Positions 37,298 through 45,656 are shown, counted from the first letter of the stretch. The stretch is DNA of 64,000 nt from Olsenella profusa DSM 13989 (GCF_030811115.1 NZ_JAUSQK010000001.1:744001-808000), one strand, 5' to 3'. Program-made: numbers and translations. Notes: a model not told the origin generated them from the letters alone.

Positions 37298-37747
37298 ATG
37301 AGCACTAAGGGAGCACTTGGTTTTGTGTTGGGTAGCATCTTTGGAGCCGCGGCCGGCGTTGCCGTCGGCCTTCTCGTTGCCCCTCGTACGGGTGCGGAGA
37401 GCCGTGCCATGGCAGCGGATGCCGTCAACGATGCCTGGGACAGTGCCGTTGACTCCTATGAGCGCGGCACGCGCATCGTAAGCGAGAAGATCAACAGCGT
37501 CCGCCCCGTGGCTGATGCGACCACCGATGAGCTGCGCGCGAAGGTCGACCTGGCACGAGAGCGCATGGATCAGCTGCGCAGCTCGCTCTCTGACGCCGTC
37601 AACACCACCACGGAGCAGGTACAGGATGCCGTTAACACCGTGGCGGACAAGGTGAGCGCCGTGGCGGACGAGGCTGGGACCCAGAAGGCCGAGTCGGTCC
37701 ATGTCGAGATCGTGGATTCGGACCCTGCCGAGGAGGGACAGGAGTAG
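37298..37747 (+). CDS. YtxH domain-containing protein
   Basis: 149 residues. An N-terminal glycine-rich hydrophobic segment (GALGFVLGSIFGAAAGVAVGL) runs into LLVAPRTGAESR, the YtxH signature. The remainder is a long amphipathic helix. YtxH proteins are small membrane-associated stress-related proteins of unknown activity. The ATG follows AGGAGGATGTC. The next gene starts 21 bases later. Confidence 0.85.
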   Translation: MSTKGALGFVLGSIFGAAAGVAVGLLVAPRTGAESRAMAADAVNDAWDSAVDSYERGTRIVSEKINSVRPVADATTDELRAKVDLARERMDQLRSSLSDAVNTTTEQVQDAVNTVADKVSAVADEAGTQKAESVHVEIVDSDPAEEGQE

Positions 37748-37767
37748 CCGAGGGTACGGCAACGCAC

Positions 37768-38484
37768 ATGGCGCATCTGAGCGACTACATCCGACAGAAG
37801 GCCTTTGTCCCCAAGGGCAAGGGTGGCAAGGCCAAGCTCAAGAGGCTTGGCCGCTTGCATATGACGGTGTTCTCACCGAAGGGTGACACGGTGGTGGGAT
37901 TCCTGATACGGCGTCCCGATGTCATGGGCATGGTCAGGCGACCCGACGTGTTCGTGGCGCTTGACAGCCTTTCCAAGGCGGAGGATGGCTTTCAGGTCTC
38001 CGACGAGAGGGGGGCCATTGATGACACCGCCCGCAGGCGCCTGGGCATCGACTGGGATCGCTGCCTCATGTGGGAGGGCATGGATGCCGTCACCGTGGAT
38101 GGGGGCACGCTTGGCCATGTGAGCGACGCCGAGTTTGACCCTGCCACGGGCAAGGTCTCCCTGTTCTGCGTGGGTGACGGAGGCGTTGCCGAGTCGCTCG
38201 TGGGCACCGTGCGCATCCCCGCGGCACAGGTCAGGGGCTATGGCGACGGCATGATGGTGGTCGCCAACAAGGCTCGGGACCACAGGCCGTCGGGAGGGGT
38301 CGCCGGCAAGGCGGGCACCGCCTACGCCAAGGCCAAGGCTCAGGGGGCACAGACCGCCAAGAGGGCCGATGATGTGGCCTCACGGGCCGTGGACAAGGGG
38401 TCAAAGGCGCTGGGCAGGCAGCTGGGGAAGACGAAGGGCATGTTTGGGTCGTTCATGGACGAGTACAGGAGGGCAAGTCGCTAG
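37768..38484 (+). CDS. PRC-barrel-like protein, function unknown
   Basis: 238 residues. The middle part has short beta segments resembling a PRC barrel (GDTVVGFLIRRPDV; LGHVSDAEFDPATGKVSLF; LVGTVRIPAAQVRGYGDGMMVV). The C-terminal ~75 residues are Lys/Ala-rich and probably helical. No catalytic motif is seen. Its last 32 bases overlap the 3' end of the convergent ABC exporter gene. Confidence 0.6.
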   Translation: MAHLSDYIRQKAFVPKGKGGKAKLKRLGRLHMTVFSPKGDTVVGFLIRRPDVMGMVRRPDVFVALDSLSKAEDGFQVSDERGAIDDTARRRLGIDWDRCLMWEGMDAVTVDGGTLGHVSDAEFDPATGKVSLFCVGDGGVAESLVGTVRIPAAQVRGYGDGMMVVANKARDHRPSGGVAGKAGTAYAKAKAQGAQTAKRADDVASRAVDKGSKALGRQLGKTKGMFGSFMDEYRRASR

Positions 38485-40105
38485 GGCCGCACACCTGAAG
38501 CCTTCCGCTCTGGAGGGACAGTACGGCGTCGTAGCGTCGTGCGTGTGAGCCGTCCAGATGATGCGTGACCGCGATGACGGTCACCCCCTTGAGCGAGAGC
38601 AGCACATCCTCTATCTGAGCGGCGGTCGCCCGATCGAGTGCGGACGTCGCTTCGTCCACGAGGAGCAGTCGCTTGCCATGCAACAAGGCCCGAGCGATGG
38701 CCACACGCTGGCGCTCTCCTCCCGAGAGCCTGGAGCCATTCTCCTGTACGGGGGTGTCGAGTCCCTCTGGGAGTGCGGACACCACACCCTCGAGACCCGC
38801 GAGTCGCACGGCCTTGTCCACCCGCTCATCGGGAAGGCTCGCCCCCAGACAGATGTTCTCGCGCAGTGAGTCGTCAAAGAGAAACACGTTCTGATGGATG
38901 AAGGCGGCATCCGGTGCCGTGCCACCCTTGCCGTCAACCAGCACCGTTCCCGAGGATGGGGTGAGCCTGCCCGACAGCAGCCCAAGCATCGTGCTTTTGC
39001 CGCAGCCACTCTGACCGATGATGACATACTTCCTTCCTGCCTCAAAGCGCATGGAGCAACCGCTGATGACGGTCCGTTCCCCACTCCCATACGAGAAGCT
39101 CACGTTGTCCAGCGCGAGCGACTGCGTGATGCTGCAGCGTACCGCTTGCGGATGTTCACGTGCCACCTGTTCGAGCTCCCCCATGTCCTCGAGGAGGGGG
39201 GAGCAGGCCCTGATCTTTCCCAGTTTGCCCGACAGCTCGGATGCGGGGGCGATGACGCTTCCGGAGAGCTGCGTCACGGCAATGACGCTACCTATGCTTA
39301 CCAGACCCCATACGGCGAAGACGCCCGTGAGGCCCATGATGGCAAACTGCATGATCGTGCCGGTGGCGCTGGCCATGCCGCTGACGCACGCCATGGTCCT
39401 CGCCAACCTCGCCTTGTGCCCCTGCAGCAATCTCGCCTGTCGGTCAATCTTGTCGGTCATGGGGCGCTCCGCGCGAAACGACCACAGCACCTCCCTGCCC
39501 TGTGCCGCATCGCGAACGCAACCGTTGTAGGATTTCGTGCCCCTGATGACCAGGTCCTGGGCATGTGATAGGCGCCCGGCGAAGAGCCGGGGAAGCACGG
39601 TTGGCAGGGCCATGCCCACCAGGGAGACGCACGCGATGAGAGGGTTGAGCCATACGAGGAGGGCGACGCCTATGGCGATCTGGAACAGGGAGTCCACTAC
39701 GTCAAGCGTGCCCATGAGCCAGTCATGCTCGAGCGTCTCCATGTTCTGCCCGAGTACTGTGAGCTGCTCCGCACTGTCACGGGCACCTGCGCCGGTTCGT
39801 GCCATCATGCCCCGCGCACCCGCGCCACGCAGCCCGACCATGACGTCCCTGACGATCGATGCCCTGATCATGCCCGCCGCAAGGCTCATGATGCCCAAAC
39901 CCAGAGAATAGGCGATGGAGAAGAGGGTGAGGCTCACAACGGGCGAGAGGTCCCCGCTCGCGAGGGAGGCGGAGACCGTATCGATAAGGGCGCTCAACAG
40001 CAGCGCCACGCCCATGAACAGGATGGAGAGGATGAGGTCGGCAAGCAGGTAGGCGACGAGCTGTGCGGTACGTGCGTAGCTCTTGATCCATGAGATGCCC
40101 AGCAT
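38453..40105 (-). CDS. ABC exporter (membrane + ATPase half-transporter)
   Basis: 550 residues from ATG 40105, with GGAGGAAAGAG upstream. A six-helix exporter membrane domain (residues 1-~300) is fused to an ATPase domain with Walker A GQSGCGKST, Q-loop HQNVFLFD, signature LSGGERQRVAIARAL, Walker B LLLVDEATSALD and H-loop VTHHLDGS. There is no N-terminal C39 peptidase domain, so any leader processing would need another enzyme. It is the last of three same-strand genes: regulator, 24-residue hydrophobic peptide, exporter. I infer that it exports the peptide. It likely works as a homodimer. Confidence 0.88.
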   Translation of the reverse strand: MLGISWIKSYARTAQLVAYLLADLILSILFMGVALLLSALIDTVSASLASGDLSPVVSLTLFSIAYSLGLGIMSLAAGMIRASIVRDVMVGLRGAGARGMMARTGAGARDSAEQLTVLGQNMETLEHDWLMGTLDVVDSLFQIAIGVALLVWLNPLIACVSLVGMALPTVLPRLFAGRLSHAQDLVIRGTKSYNGCVRDAAQGREVLWSFRAERPMTDKIDRQARLLQGHKARLARTMACVSGMASATGTIMQFAIMGLTGVFAVWGLVSIGSVIAVTQLSGSVIAPASELSGKLGKIRACSPLLEDMGELEQVAREHPQAVRCSITQSLALDNVSFSYGSGERTVISGCSMRFEAGRKYVIIGQSGCGKSTMLGLLSGRLTPSSGTVLVDGKGGTAPDAAFIHQNVFLFDDSLRENICLGASLPDERVDKAVRLAGLEGVVSALPEGLDTPVQENGSRLSGGERQRVAIARALLHGKRLLLVDEATSALDRATAAQIEDVLLSLKGVTVIAVTHHLDGSHARRYDAVLSLQSGRLQVCGPSDLPSCTRP

Positions 40106-40150
40106 GATAGGTCTCTTTCCTCCAAGGTGATGCTCCATGTCGAGGGTGGG

Positions 40151-40188
40151 CCGATGATTGGCAGCATAAGGTTGCTGCCAATCATCGG
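40151..40188 (-). promoter_or_regulatory. Perfect 15-bp hairpin between the peptide and exporter genes
   Basis: CCGATGATTGGCAGC (40151-40165) and GCTGCCAATCATCGG (40174-40188) are exact reverse complements around an 8-base loop. No T-run follows on the minus strand, so it may be an attenuator or mRNA-stability element that sets peptide production above exporter production. Confidence 0.7.
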
Positions 40189-40199
40189 TGCCTGTGGCA

Positions 40200-40274
40200 T
40201 CAGTTCCCGACGATGATGACGACCAAACCCGCGTGCACGCGCTGCCTCACGTGTCCCTTCATCTGACTGCTCAT
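40200..40274 (-). CDS. SHP-like short hydrophobic peptide pheromone precursor (24 aa)
   Basis: A 24-codon gene with a near-perfect ribosome site (AAGGAGG, seven bases before ATG 40274). The N-terminal half is polar and basic (MSSQMKGHVRQRVHAG) and the C-terminal half hydrophobic, ending LVVIIVGN. Known streptococcal SHP pheromones have the same plan, with mature C-termini such as DILIIVGG and DIIIIVGG. It lies directly downstream of an Rgg/RRNPP-like regulator and upstream of an ABC exporter, all on one strand. Calling it a secreted signal that is re-imported to bind the regulator is inference. Alternatives are a small membrane or leader peptide. Confidence 0.72.
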   Translation of the reverse strand: MSSQMKGHVRQRVHAGLVVIIVGN

Positions 40275-40400
40275 GTGCCCACCTCCTTCTTGTGTCGGTG
40301 AGCACATCATGGCAGGCGGGCTGACGACACTCCATAACGAAGCGTGTACGTTTCAGCCTACGCAAGATGTTATGTGGTGGTGGGGTCTGGCACCCTGGTC

Positions 40401-41318
40401 TCAGCTCCCCTGGTGTCGCATCCACGCGCGTATGGCATGCGCGTAGTCATGCATCTCGCAGAGGTCGAGGTACGCGGCGACCGTCCTCAGCGTCGATGCC
40501 GCCTCTGTCGTGTCGCCGGCACGAAACTCCAGCCGGGCAATCCCGGCAAGGATGAACGGCATGAGGCCCAGCTCATCCTCCTTGATGCTTGTGTCCCTTG
40601 CCAGATCAAGATAGGTGCGCGCCTCCTTCGCCTGTCCGAGCTCCTCAAGGATGTTCGCCAGGTTGACCATGAGGGAGAGGCACAGGACGAGCTGCCTGCC
40701 CTCAAGACCTCCCTGGCGCCTGAGGGCGGCGAGCGTCCTCTCCCCAAGGCGGATGGCGTCCATGGGGCGCCCCGCACCGTGCAGGGCCACGACCATGAGC
40801 GACAGCAGCTCTGCCTCTCTCGACGAGAGCAACCTGACTTCCAGGTCATGCACGTCTATGTCTGGCTGGGAGAGCCTGAGCCCCTGCTCCAGCAGTTCAA
40901 GTGCCCTCATGCAGTCCTCTGGGGAGTCCTGCGACCTGATGAGTGCCGCGGCCTCGAGCTCGAGCACCCTTTGTCGCTCCCCAGGCGACCCCGTCTCCCG
41001 TGCCGACGAGCGCAGGTCGCTCAGCAGGACCCTTCCCCTGTCCGCATCAAGGTGATTGATGGCGTTCCATGTCGCCTGGCTGAGCCGATCGAAGGCCTGC
41101 CGTTTCGCGCTTCCCGCGCTGCTCTCGAAGAGCTGGTAGCCATCCAGCCCCAAACGGTCCATGAGCGCATCAAGCAGTGCCTTGGAGGGCCGCTGCCTGC
41201 CACTCTCTATGCGCGAAATGGAGACGGGGGAGCAGATCCCCTCCGCAAGCTGTTCCTGCGTGAGACCATGCTCCTTGCGGAGTCTCCGGACCAGGCTGCC
41301 AAGCTCATGTTGGCTCAT
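40401..41318 (-). CDS. RRNPP/Rgg-like transcriptional regulator (HTH + TPR)
   Basis: 305 residues. Residues ~7-62 are an XRE helix-turn-helix (LVRRLRKEHGLTQEQLAEG; SISRIESGRQRPSKALLDAL), and residues 70-305 are all-helical with TPR-like periodicity, as in Rgg, PlcR and ComR, which bind short peptides. The ATG at 41318 is 34 bases after the stop of the Nramp-related gene on the same strand, so it may be read from that transcript or from a promoter within it. The 24-codon peptide gene begins 126 bases downstream. A truncated paralogue lies at 8736-8939. Confidence 0.85.
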   Translation of the reverse strand: MSQHELGSLVRRLRKEHGLTQEQLAEGICSPVSISRIESGRQRPSKALLDALMDRLGLDGYQLFESSAGSAKRQAFDRLSQATWNAINHLDADRGRVLLSDLRSSARETGSPGERQRVLELEAAALIRSQDSPEDCMRALELLEQGLRLSQPDIDVHDLEVRLLSSREAELLSLMVVALHGAGRPMDAIRLGERTLAALRRQGGLEGRQLVLCLSLMVNLANILEELGQAKEARTYLDLARDTSIKEDELGLMPFILAGIARLEFRAGDTTEAASTLRTVAAYLDLCEMHDYAHAIRAWMRHQGS

Positions 41319-41352
41319 GGTGCAAGCCTCCCGTCATGCCTCAGGTGCAAGG

Positions 41353-42588
41353 TTAGAATCCCATCGCCTGGAAGGCGAACATCAGCACCGTGAGGATGAC
41401 GACCGCCACGATGGTAAACCAGGTGAGTGCGTTCCATATGCGCCCGTTGGCGTGACGCCCCATGATGTGGTGGTCGCTGGCGATGAACACCATGCAGAGC
41501 AGCAGAACGGGGAGCAACACGCCATTGATGACCTGCGAGACCATCATGATGCCAAAGAGGCTGGCACCAGGGATCAGCACGACAGCCGCGCTGGCGACGG
41601 TGATGGCCGCAATGGTGCCGTGGTAGACGGGCGCGTCCCTCCATCCGCTGCTCGCACCGCGCTCCCAGCCAAAGGCCTCGCAGACGGCGCCGGCGGTGAT
41701 GCCGGGCATGACGCAGGCCGCCAGGAACGATGCCCCAACGAGCCCTGCGGCGAAGAGGGCGGAGCTGTACTCACCAGCCAAGGGCACGAGCGCCTGGGCG
41801 GCATCGGCCGCATCGTTCACCTGCACGCCCGCGGGGTAGAGCACCGCACCCGTGGTGAGGATGATGAACCAGGTGATGAGCTCGGCAGCGATCACGCCGG
41901 TGACGTTGTCGGCGCGCTGGCCGGGGATGTCGGTCTCGTCCAGGTTCTTCTCCACCACGTTGCTCGCGACCATGAAGATCATGTAGGGCGAGATGGTGGT
42001 GCCGGCATTTGCCACGAGCAGGGAGATGTAACTGGGGTTCGTGGATATCTGTGGCACGAGGGTGTCATGCAGTGCGTCACCCCAATCGGGACCACATATG
42101 ACGCCGGCGATGACATACGTCACGAACACGCAGCTGATGGTCAACAGGATCCGCTCTATGCGGTGGTACGAGCCACTCATGGAGAGCAGCCAGGTGGCAA
42201 TGGCCGCCACGGGAACCGACACCACCACGGGCACGCCGAAAAGCGCCATGCCGCTGGCGATGCCGGCAAACTCCGAGAGCGTGACGGCGAAGTTGGACAC
42301 GATGAGCGCAAGCATGGCCACGGCCGAGATGCGGACGCCAAAGCGCTCCCGGATGAGCGAGGCGAAGCCCTTGCCCGTGGCGCACCCCATGCGGGCGGCC
42401 GTCTCCTGTACCACCACGAGCAGCACGCCCATCACGGGAACGGTCCAGAGCATACCAAAGCCAAACTGCGCTCCGGCCGTCGAGTAGGTTGCGACGCCAC
42501 CCGCGTCATTGCCCGCGAGTGCGGTGAGCAGGCCGGGTCCCATGGCGGCCAGGATGGCGAGCGCGCCGGTCCTCCTCTTCGTGGCCAT
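41353..42588 (-). CDS. Nramp-related transporter (NRMT-like), probable Mg2+
   Basis: 411 residues with 11 hydrophobic segments of the SLC11/Nramp fold. The TM1 metal motif DPGN is replaced by DAGG (28-31), and the TM6 MPH motif is replaced by SPY (200-202), removing the methionine that selects transition metals. These changes are those expected of Nramp-related magnesium transporters, which have been described in Coriobacteriia. The gene starts one base after the stop of an MgtE-like gene, implying translational coupling and a shared role with Mg2+. Substrate assignment is inference. Confidence 0.82.
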   Translation of the reverse strand: MATKRRTGALAILAAMGPGLLTALAGNDAGGVATYSTAGAQFGFGMLWTVPVMGVLLVVVQETAARMGCATGKGFASLIRERFGVRISAVAMLALIVSNFAVTLSEFAGIASGMALFGVPVVVSVPVAAIATWLLSMSGSYHRIERILLTISCVFVTYVIAGVICGPDWGDALHDTLVPQISTNPSYISLLVANAGTTISPYMIFMVASNVVEKNLDETDIPGQRADNVTGVIAAELITWFIILTTGAVLYPAGVQVNDAADAAQALVPLAGEYSSALFAAGLVGASFLAACVMPGITAGAVCEAFGWERGASSGWRDAPVYHGTIAAITVASAAVVLIPGASLFGIMMVSQVINGVLLPVLLLCMVFIASDHHIMGRHANGRIWNALTWFTIVAVVILTVLMFAFQAMGF

Positions 42589-42589
42589 G

Positions 42590-44428
42590 CTATGTGCCCA
42601 TGCCGTTCATGAGGGCGGACACGATGCCAACGAACGCCAGCACGGCTATCGCCATGGCGATAGCCTGTAGCGCGAGACCGGAGGTCTCGCGGCCACGACT
42701 CTCCCTGCGTCGCAGCACGATGAGGTAGAGGGGGCAAAGCACAAACGAGAGCAGGACGCTCGCGGCCGCCGCCGTGAAGCCGTAGGCTCCCACGCGTGCC
42801 ACCCGACTGAATGGGCCTGCAAAGAACGTGCCGAAGATGCCCGTGGAGACGAGGGCGATGAAGGCCGCAAAGAGCAGCCCCAACCCGATGCCCTTGACCG
42901 TAAAGCCTGCGACGGAGGGCGAGTCCTCGTCATCGGGGTCATTCTCGATGAAGAAGTTGGTGACGAAGGTGGCGGAGTCGAGGGCCGCCACGATGGCAGC
43001 GGGCATGGCAAAGCCCAGCGCCATGACCTCGCCGCGCATGCCCGTCCCCAGGAGTGCGGCAAGCAGGGAGAAGCCGATCATCCAGAACAGGAACCACAGT
43101 TCGTTGCGGCAGAGCCAGAGGATGTCATGGGATCCCTTGCTTCCGTCACTGTCGCCATGTCCCGCGCCGGCGATCTGCAGGTCCTCCTCATGTTCCTCCT
43201 CCAGGACGTCGAGCGCGTCGTCCACGGTGACGATGCCCAGCAGACGATGGGCATCGTCCACAACGGGCATGGCCAGCAGGTTGTACTTGGCGATGTCCTT
43301 GGCCACGTCCTCCTGGTCGTCGTCGGGCCCGGCGGTCACCAGCTCATCGTGGGCGATGGACGAGAGTTGCAGGTCCCCGTCATGCGAGATGAGGTTCCTC
43401 AGGCTCACCACGCCGGAGAGGTGGTCCTCGTCGTCCTTGAGGTAGATGTAGTTGACGGCCTCGAAGTCCTCGTCAAGGCTGCGTATGGCGGCAACGGCAT
43501 CCGCCACCGTTGCCTGCTCGGGGAGCGAGACGGCCTCGGAGGTCATGATGCGGCCCGCCGTGTTCTCCCGATAGCCCAGCAGCTGGTTGATGGCCTTGCG
43601 CTCCTTGACACCCATCAGGCGCAGGAGCTTCTCGGCCTTGTCGTAGTCAAGCTCGCTCACGAGCTCCGCGGCGTCATCGGGATCCATCTCGGAGAGCAGG
43701 CGCGAGGCGGCGTCCTCGTTCATGTCGTCCATGAGCTCCGCCGCCATGGAGTCATCGGCGAGCTCGGCGATGGCGTCGGCCGCCTGCTCCTCATCGAGCT
43801 GGGCAAACACCTGGCCACGCAGGCGCGGGTCAAGCTTCTCGATGATGTCGGCGATGTCAGCGGGATGCAGCTCGTCGAGTGTCTTGTGCGACACGGAGAG
43901 CTTCACGTTGGAGAGGTCACGGTCGATGAGGTCCATGTAGTTCCATGCGATGATGCGTTCGGGAATGGCCCTGCCGAGGGACCTGGCGAGGCGAAGCACG
44001 AGACGCTCCAGTGCGGGTGAGAGGGAGCGCAGCAGGCCGCGGATGCCCACCTCGGCACCAAGGAGACGCAGCTGGTTGGCGTTGGTGTCCGAGAGCTTGA
44101 GGTCGTTCACGCGCACCACGCGCGCGCCGCGCGTGTCCACGATCTGCTTGTTGAGCAGGTCGCGGGCCACAAGCACCTCGTCGGGTTGCAGATAGCTGAA
44201 GCGAATGTCCGTGGAGACCACCTTGAGGTGAATCTCGCTCTCGTCAAAGGAGTCGACGTACTTGCGCCAGCTGATCATGAACGGCGTGCGACCCGGACCC
44301 TCGACGGCAAGGGAGGTGATGCGGGGGAAGACCTCGCCCGTGGCGATGCCCAGGTCATTGACTCTGCCGATGCGCTCGCCCTTGGCGTCGAGCACCGGGT
44401 TTCCTACGAGCTGTGAAAGGTAGATCAT
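42590..44428 (-). CDS. MgtE-N/CBS-domain membrane protein with PRC barrel
   Basis: 612 residues from ATG 44428 (AAAGGAGCCTGC upstream). Order: PRC barrel (1-75, MIYLSQLVGNPVLDAKGERIGRV in outline), MgtE-N superhelical repeats (~165-275, DPRLRGQVFAQLDEEQAADA), CBS pair (~285-420, GRIMTSEAVSLPE; LLAMPVVDDAHRLLGIV), acidic linker, then five hydrophobic helices (~440-610). The membrane part lacks the MgtE pore signature (PVIGGMAGNAGTQ-like), so it may sense Mg2+ and gate the adjacent Nramp-related transporter rather than form an MgtE channel. First gene of the minus-strand run, behind a structured leader. Confidence 0.82.
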   Translation of the reverse strand: MIYLSQLVGNPVLDAKGERIGRVNDLGIATGEVFPRITSLAVEGPGRTPFMISWRKYVDSFDESEIHLKVVSTDIRFSYLQPDEVLVARDLLNKQIVDTRGARVVRVNDLKLSDTNANQLRLLGAEVGIRGLLRSLSPALERLVLRLARSLGRAIPERIIAWNYMDLIDRDLSNVKLSVSHKTLDELHPADIADIIEKLDPRLRGQVFAQLDEEQAADAIAELADDSMAAELMDDMNEDAASRLLSEMDPDDAAELVSELDYDKAEKLLRLMGVKERKAINQLLGYRENTAGRIMTSEAVSLPEQATVADAVAAIRSLDEDFEAVNYIYLKDDEDHLSGVVSLRNLISHDGDLQLSSIAHDELVTAGPDDDQEDVAKDIAKYNLLAMPVVDDAHRLLGIVTVDDALDVLEEEHEEDLQIAGAGHGDSDGSKGSHDILWLCRNELWFLFWMIGFSLLAALLGTGMRGEVMALGFAMPAAIVAALDSATFVTNFFIENDPDDEDSPSVAGFTVKGIGLGLLFAAFIALVSTGIFGTFFAGPFSRVARVGAYGFTAAAASVLLSFVLCPLYLIVLRRRESRGRETSGLALQAIAMAIAVLAFVGIVSALMNGMGT

Positions 44429-44490
44429 GCAGGCTCCTTTGTGGGCCGGGCGCGTGTCATGGGCATGGCGCGCCGCATTCACCGGGCGTA

Positions 44491-44625
44491 CCCCGCGGTG
44501 AGGCCGACAAAGGAAGGCGCGTCACCGCGGGGTCATCGACTGTGAGGTCGGGGTTTCATCGATGACCTTTCTCCTTGGCTGCAGGGGGAGGTGACGTAGC
44601 CTTTCAGGCATGCGCCATGCCCCAA
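44491..44625 (-). promoter_or_regulatory. Structured 5' leader of the MgtE-like/Nramp-related operon
   Basis: On the minus strand a TGTACAAT extended -10 (44632-44637 plus strand) is followed by ~195 nt of leader. It holds a 9-bp perfect stem (44531-44539 with 44559-44567) and an 11-bp perfect stem (44491-44501 with 44522-44532). The two stems share two bases, so they compete slightly. The segment does not match the M-box (ykoK) consensus as I recall it. Regulation by Mg2+ is plausible but unproven. Confidence 0.5.
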
Positions 44626-44680
44626 CGGAAGATTGTACACGTCGGGAGGGCATATGCCCCACGCGCCGCCCGACCGGCAT

Positions 44681-44828
44681 GAGTCGTTCGCAAATTATCA
44701 TGTCCTTGCCGAGGATGCATCACAAACAACAAGAGCACTAGCTGCGGCGATGCAATGTGAGAGCCATGCGCATATGCGAACGACTCCCACGACGAGCGCG
44801 GAGGAATGCGAACGACTCGAAGAGCAGG
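44681..44828. repeat. Intergenic inverted repeat with duplicated 3' arm
   Basis: GAGTCGTTCGCA (44681-44692) is the reverse complement of TGCGAACGACTC at 44775-44786, which recurs directly at 44817-44828. The interior (44693-44774) has no gene. The layout resembles the element at 19947-20056. Confidence 0.75.
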
Positions 44829-44852
44829 GGTGCAGAGGGACGCTGCCGCAGG

Positions 44853-45404
44853 CTAGAACTTCACCTGGGGAGCCTGGCGCGCTGCCGTGTCGACAACCTC
44901 GAAGCCCTGACGCGTCTTGAACCTGCTGCCCGCGACGATGTTGCCAGGGAACGTCTCGATGGCGTTGTTGTAGGTGAGCACGCAGTCATTGAAGCTCTGG
45001 CGCGCATATACGATGCGATTCTCGGTATCGGTGAGGTCGGCCTGGAGCTGCTGGAAGTTTGTGTTGGCCTTGAGCTCGGGGTAGGCCTCGGCCACGGCAA
45101 AAAGCGACTTGAGCGTGTCAGTGAGCACGTTGGAGGCCTGCATCTTCGCCTCGGGCGTGGTGGCGTTGGCGACGGCTGCACGAGCCTGCGTGACGGCCTC
45201 GAGCGTGCCGGACTCGTGCGCGGCGTATCCCTTGACCGTCTCAACGAGGTTGGGAATGAGGTCGTTGCGGCGCTGGAGCTGTGCGTCTATCGTCTGCCAG
45301 GCGTTGTCGCAACGATTGTCCTTTGTGACGATGCCGTTATAGAGCGAGACGAACCACACTGCGAGCACAATGATGACAACGACGATGATGCCAAGGATGG
45401 GCAT
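44853..45404 (-). CDS. lemA: LemA family protein
   Basis: 183 residues from ATG 45404 (GGAGGAACTGACT upstream). One N-terminal helix (ILGIIVVVIIVLAVWFVSLYN) is followed by the LemA coiled-coil domain with NAWQTIDAQLQRRNDLIPNL, AYPELKANTNFQQLQ and YNNAIETFPGNIVA. LemA proteins are membrane-anchored with the domain outside; their role is poorly defined. Confidence 0.93.
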   Translation of the reverse strand: MPILGIIVVVIIVLAVWFVSLYNGIVTKDNRCDNAWQTIDAQLQRRNDLIPNLVETVKGYAAHESGTLEAVTQARAAVANATTPEAKMQASNVLTDTLKSLFAVAEAYPELKANTNFQQLQADLTDTENRIVYARQSFNDCVLTYNNAIETFPGNIVAGSRFKTRQGFEVVDTAARQAPQVKF

Positions 45405-45504
45405 AGTCAGTTCCTCCATTCGTCTGCCTGACCACTGCGGGCAGCCCTTCGATTTGCTGTAGTATACCCGCTTGTGGAGAAATGCCACCTGGGCGGAGGC
45501 CCAA

Positions 45505-45594
45505 TGGCGGAGGGGGAGGGATTCGAACCCTCGGAACGGGTTACCGCTCGACGGTTTTCAAGACCGTTGCAATCGACCACTCTGCCACCCCTCC
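45505..45594 (-). tRNA. tRNA-Ser (anticodon TGA)
   Basis: Minus-strand class II tRNA. Acceptor GGAGGGG pairs with CCCCTCC, the anticodon loop is CTTGAAA, the T loop is TTCGAAT, and CCA is encoded (TGG at 45505-45507 on the plus strand). Confidence 0.96.
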
Positions 45595-45656
45595 GCGTGA
45601 TGGAGCAGATATATCCTACAACATGTGATCTTTTTGTCATGCGAGAGGGAGACGGT

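Noticed and set aside
44429-44637. M-box (ykoK) riboswitch
   Set aside because: Position fits, but the conserved segments of the M-box as I recall it are not found; kept as an unassigned leader instead.
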